DNA from: Grimontia sedimenti | GTDB taxonomy: Bacteria; Pseudomonadota; Gammaproteobacteria; Enterobacterales; Vibrionaceae | Direction: 5' to 3' | Length of the DNA stretch: 64,000 bases | NCBI RefSeq assembly: GCF_011045095.1 | Contig: NZ_JAALDL010000001.1 | Coordinates: forward strand, 248,001-312,000 | Part shown: positions 1-8,406 of the stretch, one piece after another | Numbering within the stretch: the first letter of the stretch is position 1 | Layout: the number at the start of each line of letters is the position of its first letter | Translations under genes and position numbers: made by a program | Notes under the pieces: model-generated | Databases searched by the model: none | What the model saw: the letters and a program-made list of their open reading frames with translations, nothing else | What the model was told of the DNA's origin: nothing

Positions 1-858
1 GATATGGCAGACCTCGCTGATAAAGCTGCCATATCAGGCGCTCGTTTTCTCTTGCTATCACACATGCGGGGGCATTTGGTCGACATGGATGCCTTAATGG
101 CATTGTGTGATGAAAAAGGCATTGTGGTTATCGAAGACTGCGCCCACACCATGGGGGCAAGTTGGAATGGCAAGAAGAGCGGAACATTTGGATTGGTTTC
201 CTGCTTCAGCACTCAAACCTACAAACACATTAATTCCGGTGAGGGTGGCTTTCTGGTCACCAATGATGACGAGGTGATGGCAAAAGCGATTATCTATTCC
301 GGCTCTTACATGCTCTTCGATCGTCATCCCACCTTACCGCCCATTGAAACCTTCAAAACGATTGCGACTGCTACACCCAATTACAGCGGAAGAATGGATA
401 ATCTCCGCGCTGCCATTCTTCGCCCACAACTTTCGTCTCTGGACAAACAGTGCGAACGATGGAATGCACTTTATGGCGCTTTCGAGTCCGCGCTGGCTGT
501 GCTTCCCGGTATTCGCTTACCTGTTCGTCCTGAGGCGGAACACTTCGTCGGCAGCTCCATTCAGTTTGCGTTCCCGCAGCTGACAAATGCCGATTTCCCA
601 ACGCTGATTCAGGAATGTGAGAAACGCGGCGTGACCATGAAATGGCTCGGCGATACATCACCTTCCGGATACAGCAGCAAGTATGACCATTGGGCTTATC
701 TCGATTCGCCTGGTCAACTTTCCCAAACCGAACGAGTGTTGGGTGCGCTTTTGGACATGCGCATTCCACTCACGTTTGAAGAGTCTGATAGCACCTTAAT
801 CGCTGCAGTTATTTCAGAGGTGCTGGAAGAGCTCGGCTATCCCCAAAAAAGCGCGTAG
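1..858 (+). CDS. DegT/DnrJ/EryC1-family PLP aminotransferase, 5' end cut by the window
   Basis: The frame is open from the first base, so the visible 285 residues are the C-terminal part of a protein of this family (usually about 370-400 residues). The segment VVIEDCAHTMGA matches the PLP-phosphate/aspartate region. TYKHINSGEGG carries the lysine that forms the Schiff base with PLP in the family. These enzymes transaminate keto-sugars or related ketones, using glutamate or glutamine as donor. The gene lies 45 bp upstream of a TRAP transporter on the same strand and may share its transcript. Substrate cannot be told from the sequence. The family call is firm, the role is unknown. Confidence 0.85.
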   Translation, partial: DMADLADKAAISGARFLLLSHMRGHLVDMDALMALCDEKGIVVIEDCAHTMGASWNGKKSGTFGLVSCFSTQTYKHINSGEGGFLVTNDDEVMAKAIIYSGSYMLFDRHPTLPPIETFKTIATATPNYSGRMDNLRAAILRPQLSSLDKQCERWNALYGAFESALAVLPGIRLPVRPEAEHFVGSSIQFAFPQLTNADFPTLIQECEKRGVTMKWLGDTSPSGYSSKYDHWAYLDSPGQLSQTERVLGALLDMRIPLTFEESDSTLIAAVISEVLEELGYPQKSA

Positions 859-903
859 GCGCCAACTATTCACGGATGTAATCCAACAAAGAGGTAGAAG
901 GAT

Positions 904-1887
904 ATGAAGTTCAACCAATTGGCAAAATATCTGGCGATTTCCTGTTTAGCACTGCCAGTGCTGGCGAGTGCAAAAACCATGAAAGTCGGGATTGGTGACC
1001 CGATTGAGTCTGACCAGGGGGCTTACGCGACACGTTTTAAAGAGCTGGTTGAGTACTACTCAAATGGCGATATTAAAGTCAAACTCTATCCGGGCGGTGC
1101 ACTGGGCAGTGAAACCGAGATGGTGCAAAACGCGCGTCTCGGTTCGCTGGATATGGCGCTTGTCGGAATTGGTAACGTCACACCATTTTCGAAAAAGCTG
1201 GGTGCGTTAACTATGCCTTACCTCATCACCAACTCTTCCGATGCGGTGAAAATCACCACCGGAGAGCTGGGGGATTACTGGAACTCTTTGGCGAAAGATG
1301 AAGCGGGGATGAACATTCTGGGATGGACCTATTCCAACTTCCGCCACCTGACCAATTCCAAGCGCCCTGTGAAAAACATGGAGGACGTGAAAGGGCTGAA
1401 AATCCGTGTGCCGCAAAACTCCATCATGCTCAAGTCTTGGGAAACCTTTGGTGCAAACCCTATCGCGATGGCTTGGACAGAGACCTTCACCGCGCTGCAA
1501 CAGAAAGTGGTGGATGGTCAGGACAACCCTTACATCGTGAACAACACCATGAAGTTTTACGAAGTTCAGCCTTATCTGACGGAAGTGCACCACCAATACT
1601 CCTTGCAGCCATTACTGATTGGTAACCGCACCATGGGCAAACTGAATGAGGAGCAACAGGAAATTCTGCGCCGAGCAGGGTTGGAAGCGCAGCAATACGC
1701 ACTTGTGTTCCAAATGACGGAAGCGGAAAACGCCAAGCAGAACATGATTGCTAACGGCGTAGAAGTCTTCACGCTGGAAGATGAAGACCAATGGATCAAA
1801 CTGGCGAAAGAGAAAGTCTGGCCAGAGTTCTATGAAGATATCGGTGGCAAAGCAAGCTTCGATAACGTACTGAGCAAAATGCAGTAA
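904..1887 (+). CDS. TRAP transporter substrate-binding protein, DctP family
   Basis: Periplasmic solute receptor of a tripartite ATP-independent transporter. The first about 23 residues form a Sec signal peptide (Lys start, hydrophobic core, cut near ASA-KT). LKIRVPQN around residue 168 holds the conserved arginine that binds the ligand carboxylate in DctP proteins. Its length of 327 residues is normal. The start follows a good ribosome site (AGAAGGAT). The DctQ and DctM genes follow directly, so the whole transporter is present. The ligand is probably an organic acid or amino-acid-like compound; the neighbouring racemase and aminotransferase fit that but do not prove it. Confidence 0.92.
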   Translation: MKFNQLAKYLAISCLALPVLASAKTMKVGIGDPIESDQGAYATRFKELVEYYSNGDIKVKLYPGGALGSETEMVQNARLGSLDMALVGIGNVTPFSKKLGALTMPYLITNSSDAVKITTGELGDYWNSLAKDEAGMNILGWTYSNFRHLTNSKRPVKNMEDVKGLKIRVPQNSIMLKSWETFGANPIAMAWTETFTALQQKVVDGQDNPYIVNNTMKFYEVQPYLTEVHHQYSLQPLLIGNRTMGKLNEEQQEILRRAGLEAQQYALVFQMTEAENAKQNMIANGVEVFTLEDEDQWIKLAKEKVWPEFYEDIGGKASFDNVLSKMQ

Positions 1888-1980
1888 CGCTGAGTGTTGA
1901 CGCCTCGGTGCACAGCGCGCCGAGTCGTCAACCCTTCTCACGCGCCTTTGGCGTGTACCGCTCAACAGAAGGATCTCAGT

Positions 1981-2499
1981 ATGCGAAGTTTCCTGTTAAA
2001 GCTCGATAAGTTCGAAAGCTATGCCTGTCAGGCGTTGCTTTGTCTGTTTGTCACCTTGCTGTTTATTCAGGTGATCCTGCGCGTGGTATTCAACTACGGC
2101 ATTCCATGGAGCGAAGAGTTATCGCGTTTTGCGTTCGTTTGGTTTGTGTTTCTTGGCGCGTCTTACGCAGCCAGGCTTTCTGCGCACAACCGTGTGACCT
2201 TTCATCTCAAACTGCTGCCGGAAAAGGTAAGAAATGGCATTGAACTCATTGCCGATGTGCTCTGGATAGCGTTCAACACTTTGATGACGGTAAAAAGCAT
2301 CGAAGTAATAGAAAGCTTAATGGAATTCCCTTTCCTTTCTCCTGCGCTGGATTGGTCGATGGCCTTTCTGTACCTCATCTTTCCTATCTCATTCACGCTT
2401 ACCTCTATCCGAATTGTGCAGGTGAATTACCTCAAATTGGTAAAAGGCGTGAAGTTCAAAGATGTTGATGACATTGAGATGGAAGAAACCAAGATATAA
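1981..2499 (+). CDS. TRAP transporter small permease, DctQ family
   Basis: A 172-residue integral membrane protein with four hydrophobic segments, the normal layout of the small TRAP membrane subunit. The motif WSEELSRFAFVWFVFLGA in the second helix region is typical of DctQ. The start was placed at 1981 because it follows AGAAGGATCTC and gives a family-like N-terminus; an upstream in-frame start at 1894 would add 29 residues lacking family features. It sits between the receptor and DctM genes, in the usual order. Confidence 0.92.
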   Translation: MRSFLLKLDKFESYACQALLCLFVTLLFIQVILRVVFNYGIPWSEELSRFAFVWFVFLGASYAARLSAHNRVTFHLKLLPEKVRNGIELIADVLWIAFNTLMTVKSIEVIESLMEFPFLSPALDWSMAFLYLIFPISFTLTSIRIVQVNYLKLVKGVKFKDVDDIEMEETKI

Positions 2500-2538
2500 G
2501 CGACACGGAGTGTTGCTTCAAACGAAAAGGAGCGTGCC

Positions 2539-3819
2539 ATGGCGGCATCCCTCGTATTGTTCAGCTCGTTCTTTGGTCTTCTGCTGATTGGTGCGCCGAT
2601 TGTTATCGCACTCGGCGGCTCAGCCATGCTGGTTTATCTGCTCTCCGGCGATGATTATGTTTCTCTGGTGCAGACTGCATGGAACGCAGTGGACTCCTTT
2701 CCAATTATGGCGCTGCCGGCATTCATTCTTTCTGGCGCGCTCATGCAGGCTTCCGGTATTTCACGCCGATTGGTTCACATCGCGGAGCTGTTGGCTGGGC
2801 CAATGGCGGGTGGTTTAGGGTTTTCAGCCATTCTTGCCAGTATGTTTTTTGGCGCGATCTCTGGCTCGGGTCCTGCAACGACGGCGGCTGTGGGTATGTT
2901 GATGATCCCGGCGCTTGCAGATAAAGGCTACAACAAAGGCTACGCAGCTGCGTTGACGGCTTCGTCCGGCGGATTAGGCGTGGTGATCCCTCCCAGTATT
3001 CCCATGGTGATTTATGGTGTGACAGCCAGTGAGTCGATAGGCGCACTGTTCATTGCAGGGGTGATCCCCGGCATGATGCTCGCAGGCGGTTTGATGATCG
3101 CCAACTACGTCATCAGTAAGAAAAACGGCTACGTAGGTGGCGACGACCATGAGCCAGGAGAGTTGCGGAAAGCCTGCATTGACGGCATCTGGTCAATCAT
3201 GGCGCCACTGGTGATTCTGGGGGGGATTTACTCCGGCCTGTTTACGCCAACCGAAGCGGCAGTAGTTTCCGTGTTTTATACCTTATTCGTGGGTAAGTTC
3301 ATCCACAAAGAGCTGACGCTGGATGGTCTGAAAGAATCACTGAGTTCGACCACCTGGCTGACAGGTCGCGTACTGATCATCATGTTTGCCGCTACCGCCT
3401 TTGGCCGCATTTTGGTGGAAAACGACACGCCAACCATGATTGCCAATGCACTGCTGTCAATGACTGACAGCCTCGCCTTAATTTGGCTAATCGTGATCCT
3501 GTTTCTCATTTTGATTGGCATGTTCATGGAAACGTTGGCGACCATAATGATCGTCACGCCAGTGCTGTTGCCCGTCATGGTGCAGCTCGGTGTTGACCCG
3601 ATTCATTTCGGTGTAGTGTTGGTTTGTTGCTGCGAGATTGGATTCTCCACACCACCACTTGGTGAGAACATGTTTATCAGCTCAAGTATCGCCAAGGTGA
3701 CGATAGAGGAAATATCCGTTAAAGCATTGCCCTTTGTGTTCATCGAAATTCTGGTGGTCTTTCTGATGAGTTACTTCCCTGAAACTGTGCTTTGGTTACC
3801 GCGTTTAATGGGGTATTAA
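2539..3819 (+). CDS. TRAP transporter large permease, DctM family
   Basis: A 426-residue multi-spanning membrane protein that forms the ion-coupled translocation channel of the TRAP system, driven by sodium or protons. Family hallmarks include GAISGSGPATTAAVG near residues 109-123, GGLGVVIPPSIPMVIYG near 149-165, and a second PP-containing loop (EIGFSTPPLGENMF) near 372. Length is normal. It starts 39 bp after DctQ with AAAAGGAG as ribosome site, and ends 3 bp before the racemase gene, which points to one operon. Confidence 0.94.
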   Translation: MAASLVLFSSFFGLLLIGAPIVIALGGSAMLVYLLSGDDYVSLVQTAWNAVDSFPIMALPAFILSGALMQASGISRRLVHIAELLAGPMAGGLGFSAILASMFFGAISGSGPATTAAVGMLMIPALADKGYNKGYAAALTASSGGLGVVIPPSIPMVIYGVTASESIGALFIAGVIPGMMLAGGLMIANYVISKKNGYVGGDDHEPGELRKACIDGIWSIMAPLVILGGIYSGLFTPTEAAVVSVFYTLFVGKFIHKELTLDGLKESLSSTTWLTGRVLIIMFAATAFGRILVENDTPTMIANALLSMTDSLALIWLIVILFLILIGMFMETLATIMIVTPVLLPVMVQLGVDPIHFGVVLVCCCEIGFSTPPLGENMFISSSIAKVTIEEISVKALPFVFIEILVVFLMSYFPETVLWLPRLMGY

Positions 3820-3822
3820 CGG

Positions 3823-4527
3823 ATGAATCAAAACGAGTTAACAGTAGGTATTCTCGGTGGTATGGGACCTGAAGCCACAGTGGATTTGATGTACCGTGTG
3901 ATAGCAGTAACGCCCGCCAATGATGATGCTGACCATATTAGAATGCTGGTGGATAACGACCCGAAAGTTCCTTCCCGCATTAAAGCACTTATAGAAGGAA
4001 CAGGGGAAAGTCCGGGCCCGTATATGGCGAAAATGGCGCAAGGGTTGGAAAGGGGAGGAGCCGACTTTTTGGTGATCCCTTGTAACACGGCCCACAGGTT
4101 TTACTCGGATGTGGAAAGTGCGGTGTCAGTTCCCGTGTTGAATCTGCTGGAGCTCGCCGCAGCCAAAATTCACCAGAGTTATCCTGAGATCGAGAGAGTG
4201 GGGCTGTTGGCGTCTACTGCTGTTCAGTTGACGAACCTGTATGCTACAGCCATGGGCAAGCAGGGGATTAAGCCCATTTTTCCTGATGATGATTTCCAAC
4301 AGAATGTGATGACACTGATTAAAGCGGTAAAAGCAAAAAATCAGACTGAACATATGATTGCTCAATTCAACGAAGCTGCTGAAAACCTCGAAGACCAAGG
4401 AGCAGGGTGTTTGCTGATCGCCTGCACCGAGCTCTCGGTTATTGCAGACTCCCTGAAATCCCACTTACCAATTTTTGATGCCGCCCAGATATTGGCCGAC
4501 GAAATCGTTCTTCGGGTGAAAGGCTAA
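3823..4527 (+). CDS. Aspartate/glutamate racemase family protein
   Basis: A 234-residue cofactor-independent amino acid racemase of the Asp/Glu/hydantoin racemase superfamily. Two catalytic cysteines are visible: C87 in VIPCNTAH and C201 in IACTELS, the usual acid/base pair acting from opposite faces. The N-terminal GILGGMGPEAT motif is also standard. It begins 3 bp after DctM, so it is probably co-transcribed and translationally coupled. That linkage suggests the TRAP system imports an amino acid or analogue that the enzyme then racemises. Relatives include the broad-specificity enzymes YgeA and RacX; substrate is open. Confidence 0.88.
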   Translation: MNQNELTVGILGGMGPEATVDLMYRVIAVTPANDDADHIRMLVDNDPKVPSRIKALIEGTGESPGPYMAKMAQGLERGGADFLVIPCNTAHRFYSDVESAVSVPVLNLLELAAAKIHQSYPEIERVGLLASTAVQLTNLYATAMGKQGIKPIFPDDDFQQNVMTLIKAVKAKNQTEHMIAQFNEAAENLEDQGAGCLLIACTELSVIADSLKSHLPIFDAAQILADEIVLRVKG

Positions 4528-4565
4528 GAGCAGAAGTTAGAACCTGTAACAATCACCATTTCTTC

Positions 4566-4589
4566 ACGCAGCACTTCGCTGCGTTTTTT
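4566..4589 (+). terminator. Rho-independent terminator after the TRAP/racemase operon
   Basis: A 7-bp perfect stem (ACGCAGC / GCTGCGT) with a 5-nt loop is followed by a run of T. It lies 38 bp after the racemase stop and before the Zur-type operator, so it separates the two operons. Confidence 0.85.
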
Positions 4590-4629
4590 ATTCAAACTCT
4601 AAATTCGCAAATGTTGCAAAACATGATTA

Positions 4630-4648
4630 AATGTTATGTTATAACATT
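4630..4648 (+). promoter_or_regulatory. Zur operator (zinc uptake regulator box)
   Basis: AATGTTAT-GTT-ATAACATT is a perfect 8+8 dyad with a 3-nt centre. It matches the gammaproteobacterial Zur consensus (GAAATGTTATA-N-TATAACATTTC) across the arms. It lies 52 bp before the COG0523 GTPase gene, where zinc-loaded Zur would block transcription. A near copy is found upstream of ykgM at 37070-37088. Confidence 0.88.
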
Positions 4649-4700
4649 TCAAAATGACGCATCACTGAAACATCGCAGATTTGGAAAGAGGTAAATTCTG

Positions 4701-5900
4701 ATGGCTAAACTCCCTGTGACTGTGCTCTCGGGCTTTCTAGGTGCCGGAAAAACAACGGTGCTTAGCCATATTCTCAATAACCGTGAAGGGAAGAAGGTTG
4801 CGGTGATTGTGAATGACATGAGTGAAATCAACATTGATGCTTCCATGGTGAAGAATGAAGTTTCACTAAGTCATCAGGAAGAGAAGTTGGTGGAAATGAG
4901 CAATGGCTGCATTTGCTGCACCCTCCGCGAAGACCTACTGCTGGAAGTGAACAAGCTGTCCCAGGATGGAAAGTTTGATTATCTGGTGATTGAATCGACA
5001 GGGATTTCAGAACCCTTGCCCGTCGCAGAAACCTTTACCTTTGCCGATGAAGACGGCGTGTCTCTTTCCGATGTTGCGACCTTAGATACCATGGTCACTG
5101 TCGTCGATGCAGTGAACTTCCTTAAAGATTATGACGAAGCAAAATACCTGATTGAAACTGGCGAGTCGCTCGGAGAAGAGGATGAGCGCAGCGTGGCTGA
5201 TTTGCTGATTGATCAGGTGGAATTCTCTGATGTCATCTTGATAAGCAAAACGGACCTCGCTGAGCCCGCCGATATTGAAAGGCTGACGGCCATCCTCAAA
5301 ACCCTTAATACCCGCGCCCGAATCATTCCTATCTCACATGGACAAGTGAATGTTGATGATGTGTTGAATACCGGACTGTTCGACTTTGAACATGCACAGC
5401 AAGCACCTGGTTGGCTTCAGGAAATGCGCGGTGAGCATGTACCTGAAACTGAGGAATACGGTATCGGCAGTTTTAGCTATGTTGCGCGCCGACCGTTCAA
5501 CCCAGAGAAGTTTTTTGAGTTTCTACACAACACACGAGACTTTGGAAAACTTATCCGTTCGAAAGGATATTTCTGGTTGGCTTCCCGTCCTGAATTTGCT
5601 GGGCAGTGGAGTCAGGCTGGTGGCATTGCGCACTATGGTTTTGCCGGTTTGTTTTGGAAAGCTGTTCCTGAGGCTCATTGGCCGATTGAAGAAGAATATC
5701 TTGCGGCAATCCGCCAAAACTGGGTGGAGCCATTTGGCGATATGCGTCAAGAGCTGGTGTTTATTGGACAAGGACTCAATCAGGATGCGATGACACAGGC
5801 GCTGGATGACTGCCTGTTATCTGAAGAAGAAATGCTGAGAGGTAAAGATTATTGGAAGAGCTTGAATGACCCATTCCCACAATGGGAAGCAACAGGTTGA
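4701..5900 (+). CDS. zigA: COG0523 (CobW/ZigA-type) GTP-dependent metallochaperone
   Basis: A 399-residue G3E-family GTPase. The Walker A motif GFLGAGKT lies near residues 11-18, the metal-binding CXCC motif at C70-I-C72-C73, and the guanine motif SKTD near 180. The C-terminal half holds a CobW_C domain. Members placed under Zur deliver scarce zinc to client proteins, or shift metal between proteins during zinc starvation. The near-perfect Zur box upstream and the zinc-free DksA gene 44 bp downstream strongly support that role here. The symbol zigA is used by analogy with Zur-regulated relatives and the exact client is unknown. Confidence 0.87.
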   Translation: MAKLPVTVLSGFLGAGKTTVLSHILNNREGKKVAVIVNDMSEINIDASMVKNEVSLSHQEEKLVEMSNGCICCTLREDLLLEVNKLSQDGKFDYLVIESTGISEPLPVAETFTFADEDGVSLSDVATLDTMVTVVDAVNFLKDYDEAKYLIETGESLGEEDERSVADLLIDQVEFSDVILISKTDLAEPADIERLTAILKTLNTRARIIPISHGQVNVDDVLNTGLFDFEHAQQAPGWLQEMRGEHVPETEEYGIGSFSYVARRPFNPEKFFEFLHNTRDFGKLIRSKGYFWLASRPEFAGQWSQAGGIAHYGFAGLFWKAVPEAHWPIEEEYLAAIRQNWVEPFGDMRQELVFIGQGLNQDAMTQALDDCLLSEEEMLRGKDYWKSLNDPFPQWEATG

Positions 5901-5944
5901 TACCTGTGTGGGTTGAAGCCTTCTTGGACAGGGGATAAAACGCT

Positions 5945-6367
5945 ATGAATACAAAAACAAAAATACTCACAGAAGAAGAGATTCTGAAACAACCGGAATC
6001 GAAGTACATGGACGACGCTCAGTTGGCTTTCTTTAAGCAAAGATTGATCGACCTGCATGACAGCACACTTGAAAGGATCAAATCGGCGAAAGAACAAATG
6101 GTCAGCCCGATGGATTTCAGCGACCCCAGTGACCGTGCTACTTGTGAGGAGCAGTCTGCATTGGCATTGCGAATTGTTGATAGAGAACAAAAGCTGCTTC
6201 CTAAAATCAAATTGTCGCTGGAACGTATTCGCTTGGAAACTTATGGATATTGTTTACAGACTGGAGAGCCGATTGGCATTCCTCGCTTACTTATTCGACC
6301 GACGGCGGAATACTGTGCAGATGTCAAAGCGATTCTTGAAATGAAAGAAACGCAATTTAAGGACTGA
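5945..6367 (+). CDS. dksA2: DksA2-like, zinc-independent DksA paralogue
   Basis: A 140-residue member of the DksA/TraR family, which binds in the RNA polymerase secondary channel and works with ppGpp. Canonical DksA holds zinc with four cysteines. Here the second and fourth are replaced: C103-L-Q-T106 and C124-A-D-V127. The same loss marks Pseudomonas DksA2, which keeps its fold without zinc and stands in for DksA when zinc is short. The coiled-coil region with acidic tip residues (MDFSDPSDRAT) is kept. It lies 44 bp after the COG0523 gene behind the Zur box, so it is probably induced with it. Confidence 0.9.
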   Translation: MNTKTKILTEEEILKQPESKYMDDAQLAFFKQRLIDLHDSTLERIKSAKEQMVSPMDFSDPSDRATCEEQSALALRIVDREQKLLPKIKLSLERIRLETYGYCLQTGEPIGIPRLLIRPTAEYCADVKAILEMKETQFKD

Positions 6368-6465
6368 TTATTACATAGAGGAAATAATCTGTTTCGGATT
6401 TGGTGGATTATCAAAGCTCAGCTTGAAATCTATACTCACTTCATCACTGAAAGAGGAGGTGAGTT

Positions 6466-6708
6466 ATGGATGAGCAACGTGCCATCAATCTTTATTATTT
6501 CCTCAGATCCCAGAATGCACCGCAGTCTCAGATCAATGAGGTCGTGGAACGAATCAACCAGTCTTACGGTATCAACCTAAGAAGCTTAGACACCCAGTAC
6601 CGTAAGCAAAGAGGTTATTCACCCAATCGATATGATATCAACACCTATGGAACGGCAGGTTCGAGAACCATGAATCAAACCCGCCAAATGCAAAAGCCAG
6701 CACATTAA
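6466..6708 (+). CDS. Small hypothetical protein, 80 residues
   Basis: The function is not recognised. The gene has a strong ribosome site (AGAGGAGGTGAG) 5 nt before ATG, which supports expression. The protein is polar and Gln/Asn/Tyr-rich, with no signal peptide or membrane segment. The N-terminal third could form helices (DEQRAINLYYFLRSQ) and the C-terminal third is probably disordered. The stop codon lies in the loop of the downstream terminator hairpin. It lies about 100 bp after dksA2 and could be read through from that operon or have its own promoter. Confidence 0.65.
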   Translation: MDEQRAINLYYFLRSQNAPQSQINEVVERINQSYGINLRSLDTQYRKQRGYSPNRYDINTYGTAGSRTMNQTRQMQKPAH

Positions 6709-6718
6709 TGCTGGCTTT
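6693..6718. terminator. Bidirectional terminator overlapping the end of the 80-residue gene
   Basis: A perfect 10-bp stem (AAAGCCAGCA / TGCTGGCTTT) has a 6-nt loop containing the TAA stop of the upstream gene. A/T tracts on both sides let it serve this gene and the convergent gene ending at 6724. Confidence 0.85.
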
Positions 6719-6723
6719 ATTAT

Positions 6724-7347
6724 TTATTCAGCTACTTTATATAAAGTGCTGCTATCAGTGTGCGAAAAGTCGCTACCGTAAATATTTAGTGCGGTATTCT
6801 GAGAATATGTCAACTTATCGTCTTCGATATTAATCGTCATCGTAAAGTCAGTCGTGGTAGCGTTTTGCGTCATATAGTTTGATTCTGCGATACCGCGGTT
6901 TGATGCTTTCAATGTCATTGTTTTACCCGCTACGCCTTCTGCAGTTACGCAAGTCGTGCGTGGAACACAAAAAGAGTTATAAACGATTTGGTTTTCCTGA
7001 TCGTAAATAAAGTAGCCACGTTGGTCGTGGAACTTAGAGTCATCTGATTTACGGAAAACTTCCTGCTTATAGTAAAGAGCAACTAGACTTTGATCGCTCG
7101 CGTTAACGGCGTCGGCTGCCACCTCAAAAGTGATGGTTTCATAGAATGGCGTAACAGCAGGAGCGCCTTTACCTTGTTCGGTGCCTTCCTGAGCGGGTGC
7201 CACATCAACACCACCTGTTTCGACACTTTTCCAAGTACCGACAAGAGAGGCTAGAGGACCAAAGTCCATACCGTCGATAACATTGTGGTCGGCAAATGCT
7301 GGCATTGCGACAGCAGAGGCAAGGATAAGCGTGCTCAATTTTTTCAT
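6724..7347 (-). CDS. Secreted beta-barrel protein, possibly nitrobindin/THAP4-like
   Basis: A 207-residue exported protein with a clear signal peptide (first 19 residues, cut at AFA-DH). Residues 30-45 read FGPLASLVGTWKSVET, which resembles the GTW strand that opens nitrobindin-like heme or lipocalin-type barrels. The rest alternates polar and hydrophobic residues as expected for beta strands, with one possible disulphide (CVPRTTC). Relatives are known mainly as uncharacterised Vibrio proteins, so the barrel call is an inference from the GTW motif and strand pattern. It is convergent to the 80-residue gene and shares its terminator. Confidence 0.6.
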   Translation of the reverse strand: MKKLSTLILASAVAMPAFADHNVIDGMDFGPLASLVGTWKSVETGGVDVAPAQEGTEQGKGAPAVTPFYETITFEVAADAVNASDQSLVALYYKQEVFRKSDDSKFHDQRGYFIYDQENQIVYNSFCVPRTTCVTAEGVAGKTMTLKASNRGIAESNYMTQNATTTDFTMTINIEDDKLTYSQNTALNIYGSDFSHTDSSTLYKVAE

Positions 7348-7668
7348 TCTTACTTCCTTTTCTAAGTTGGCTTTGGAAAAGGAATATAGGTATGTATCGC
7401 AAACTATTTTTGAGCTGGATCATTTTTAATCAGAAACTGAGAGCTTGAATGTATGAAAAGGTAAATTAGGTGAGAAATATTATTTTAGTGTAATGATATA
7501 TTAATATTCCGGGAGTGATTGTCTTATCACTAATTTCTCTGGTGATATTACCATGTATAGTGATTGAAATTATATATATTTATCTTCGATAATCGCTATT
7601 TGTATATTTTAAGTGGTCAATAAAAAAGCGCTGCCTAGCAGCGCCTTTTTTTAAAACTGATAGCGAGT
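7348..7668. other. AT-rich intergenic stretch
   Basis: This 321-bp gap is very AT-rich. It must hold the promoter of the minus-strand exported protein gene and, at its right end, the terminator of the TetR gene. I see no credible ORF or structured RNA in the remainder. Confidence 0.5.
7622..7650. terminator. Terminator downstream of the TetR gene
   Basis: The perfect 7-bp stem GCGCTGC / GCAGCGC with a 3-nt loop is flanked by A6 on the left and a T run on the right. On the minus strand it ends the TetR transcript 18 bp after its stop. Confidence 0.8.
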
Positions 7669-8280
7669 CTATTTCTGGTAGTGGCTAAGGAATATTGCAG
7701 CTGTGTTTTCCGCCAAAGCCTTGCCTTCTGTTTCACTCAATGGTTGGCATGCACCAATCAACTGCGGCCAGAATGCAGACCCTTTGATCAGATTGTGTAA
7801 CTGAGTCCGTGCAAGCTCTACATTTTCCATTCTCAATGTGCCGATTTTGTATTGCTCAACCAGCCAAGCATGCAAGGCGGTATCTTCTTTCGACATACTC
7901 TTCATTTGCTCCTGCAGGGCTTCTGGCTGGAACAGGAAGTGACCAAAAGCCACTTTTGCCATGTCGAGGTATTCAGGTTGGGCAATGACAGCTATCTCTT
8001 GATAGAGCAGAGTAGAAAGCTGTTCAAACAGTGGCAGTTTAGAAAGTTCTTCAAGGCACTCTGGCGTGATGGAGCTTTTCCAAAGCACTGAGAGGAGCTC
8101 CATGACCAGTGCTTCTTTAGACGGGAAATGATTGTAGACGGTTCGCTTGGAGACATTGGCGAGCGCAGCAAGCTTATCCATGCTGGTATTTTGCACGCCA
8201 AACTCCTGAAATGCCTGACGCGCGGCTTCCAGAATGGCTTCACGTTTTATTTCGCTTCTGGTTTTTTTCTTCACTGTCAT
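7669..8280 (-). CDS. TetR/AcrR-family transcriptional regulator
   Basis: A 203-residue repressor. The N-terminal helix-turn-helix is standard (AALANVSKRTVYNHFPSKEAL near residues 37-57), followed by an all-helical ligand-binding domain of the TetR_C type. The ATG at 8280 was preferred to a TTG five codons upstream. It is divergent from a periplasmic metallo-hydrolase gene, and a near-perfect palindrome lies between them, so it probably represses that gene and itself. The ligand is unknown. Confidence 0.9.
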   Translation of the reverse strand: MTVKKKTRSEIKREAILEAARQAFQEFGVQNTSMDKLAALANVSKRTVYNHFPSKEALVMELLSVLWKSSITPECLEELSKLPLFEQLSTLLYQEIAVIAQPEYLDMAKVAFGHFLFQPEALQEQMKSMSKEDTALHAWLVEQYKIGTLRMENVELARTQLHNLIKGSAFWPQLIGACQPLSETEGKALAENTAAIFLSHYQK

Positions 8281-8351
8281 TGGGTTAGATGCCAACTCAA
8301 AAAGTAACGGTGACTATATTACACTAAGCGGTTTACTTTTCATTGTTCTTT

Positions 8352-8376
8352 TGTAAACTACACCGAGTAGTTTACA
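8352..8376. promoter_or_regulatory. Palindromic operator in the TetR/hydrolase divergent promoter
   Basis: TGTAAACTAC-ACCGA-GTAGTTTACA is a perfect 10+10 dyad with a 5-nt centre. A further half site GTTTAC occurs at 8331-8336. Position and form fit a TetR-family operator controlling both divergent genes. Confidence 0.75.
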
Positions 8377-8406
8377 TTAAATTTCATCAATCAACACGTG
8401 GTCGCT

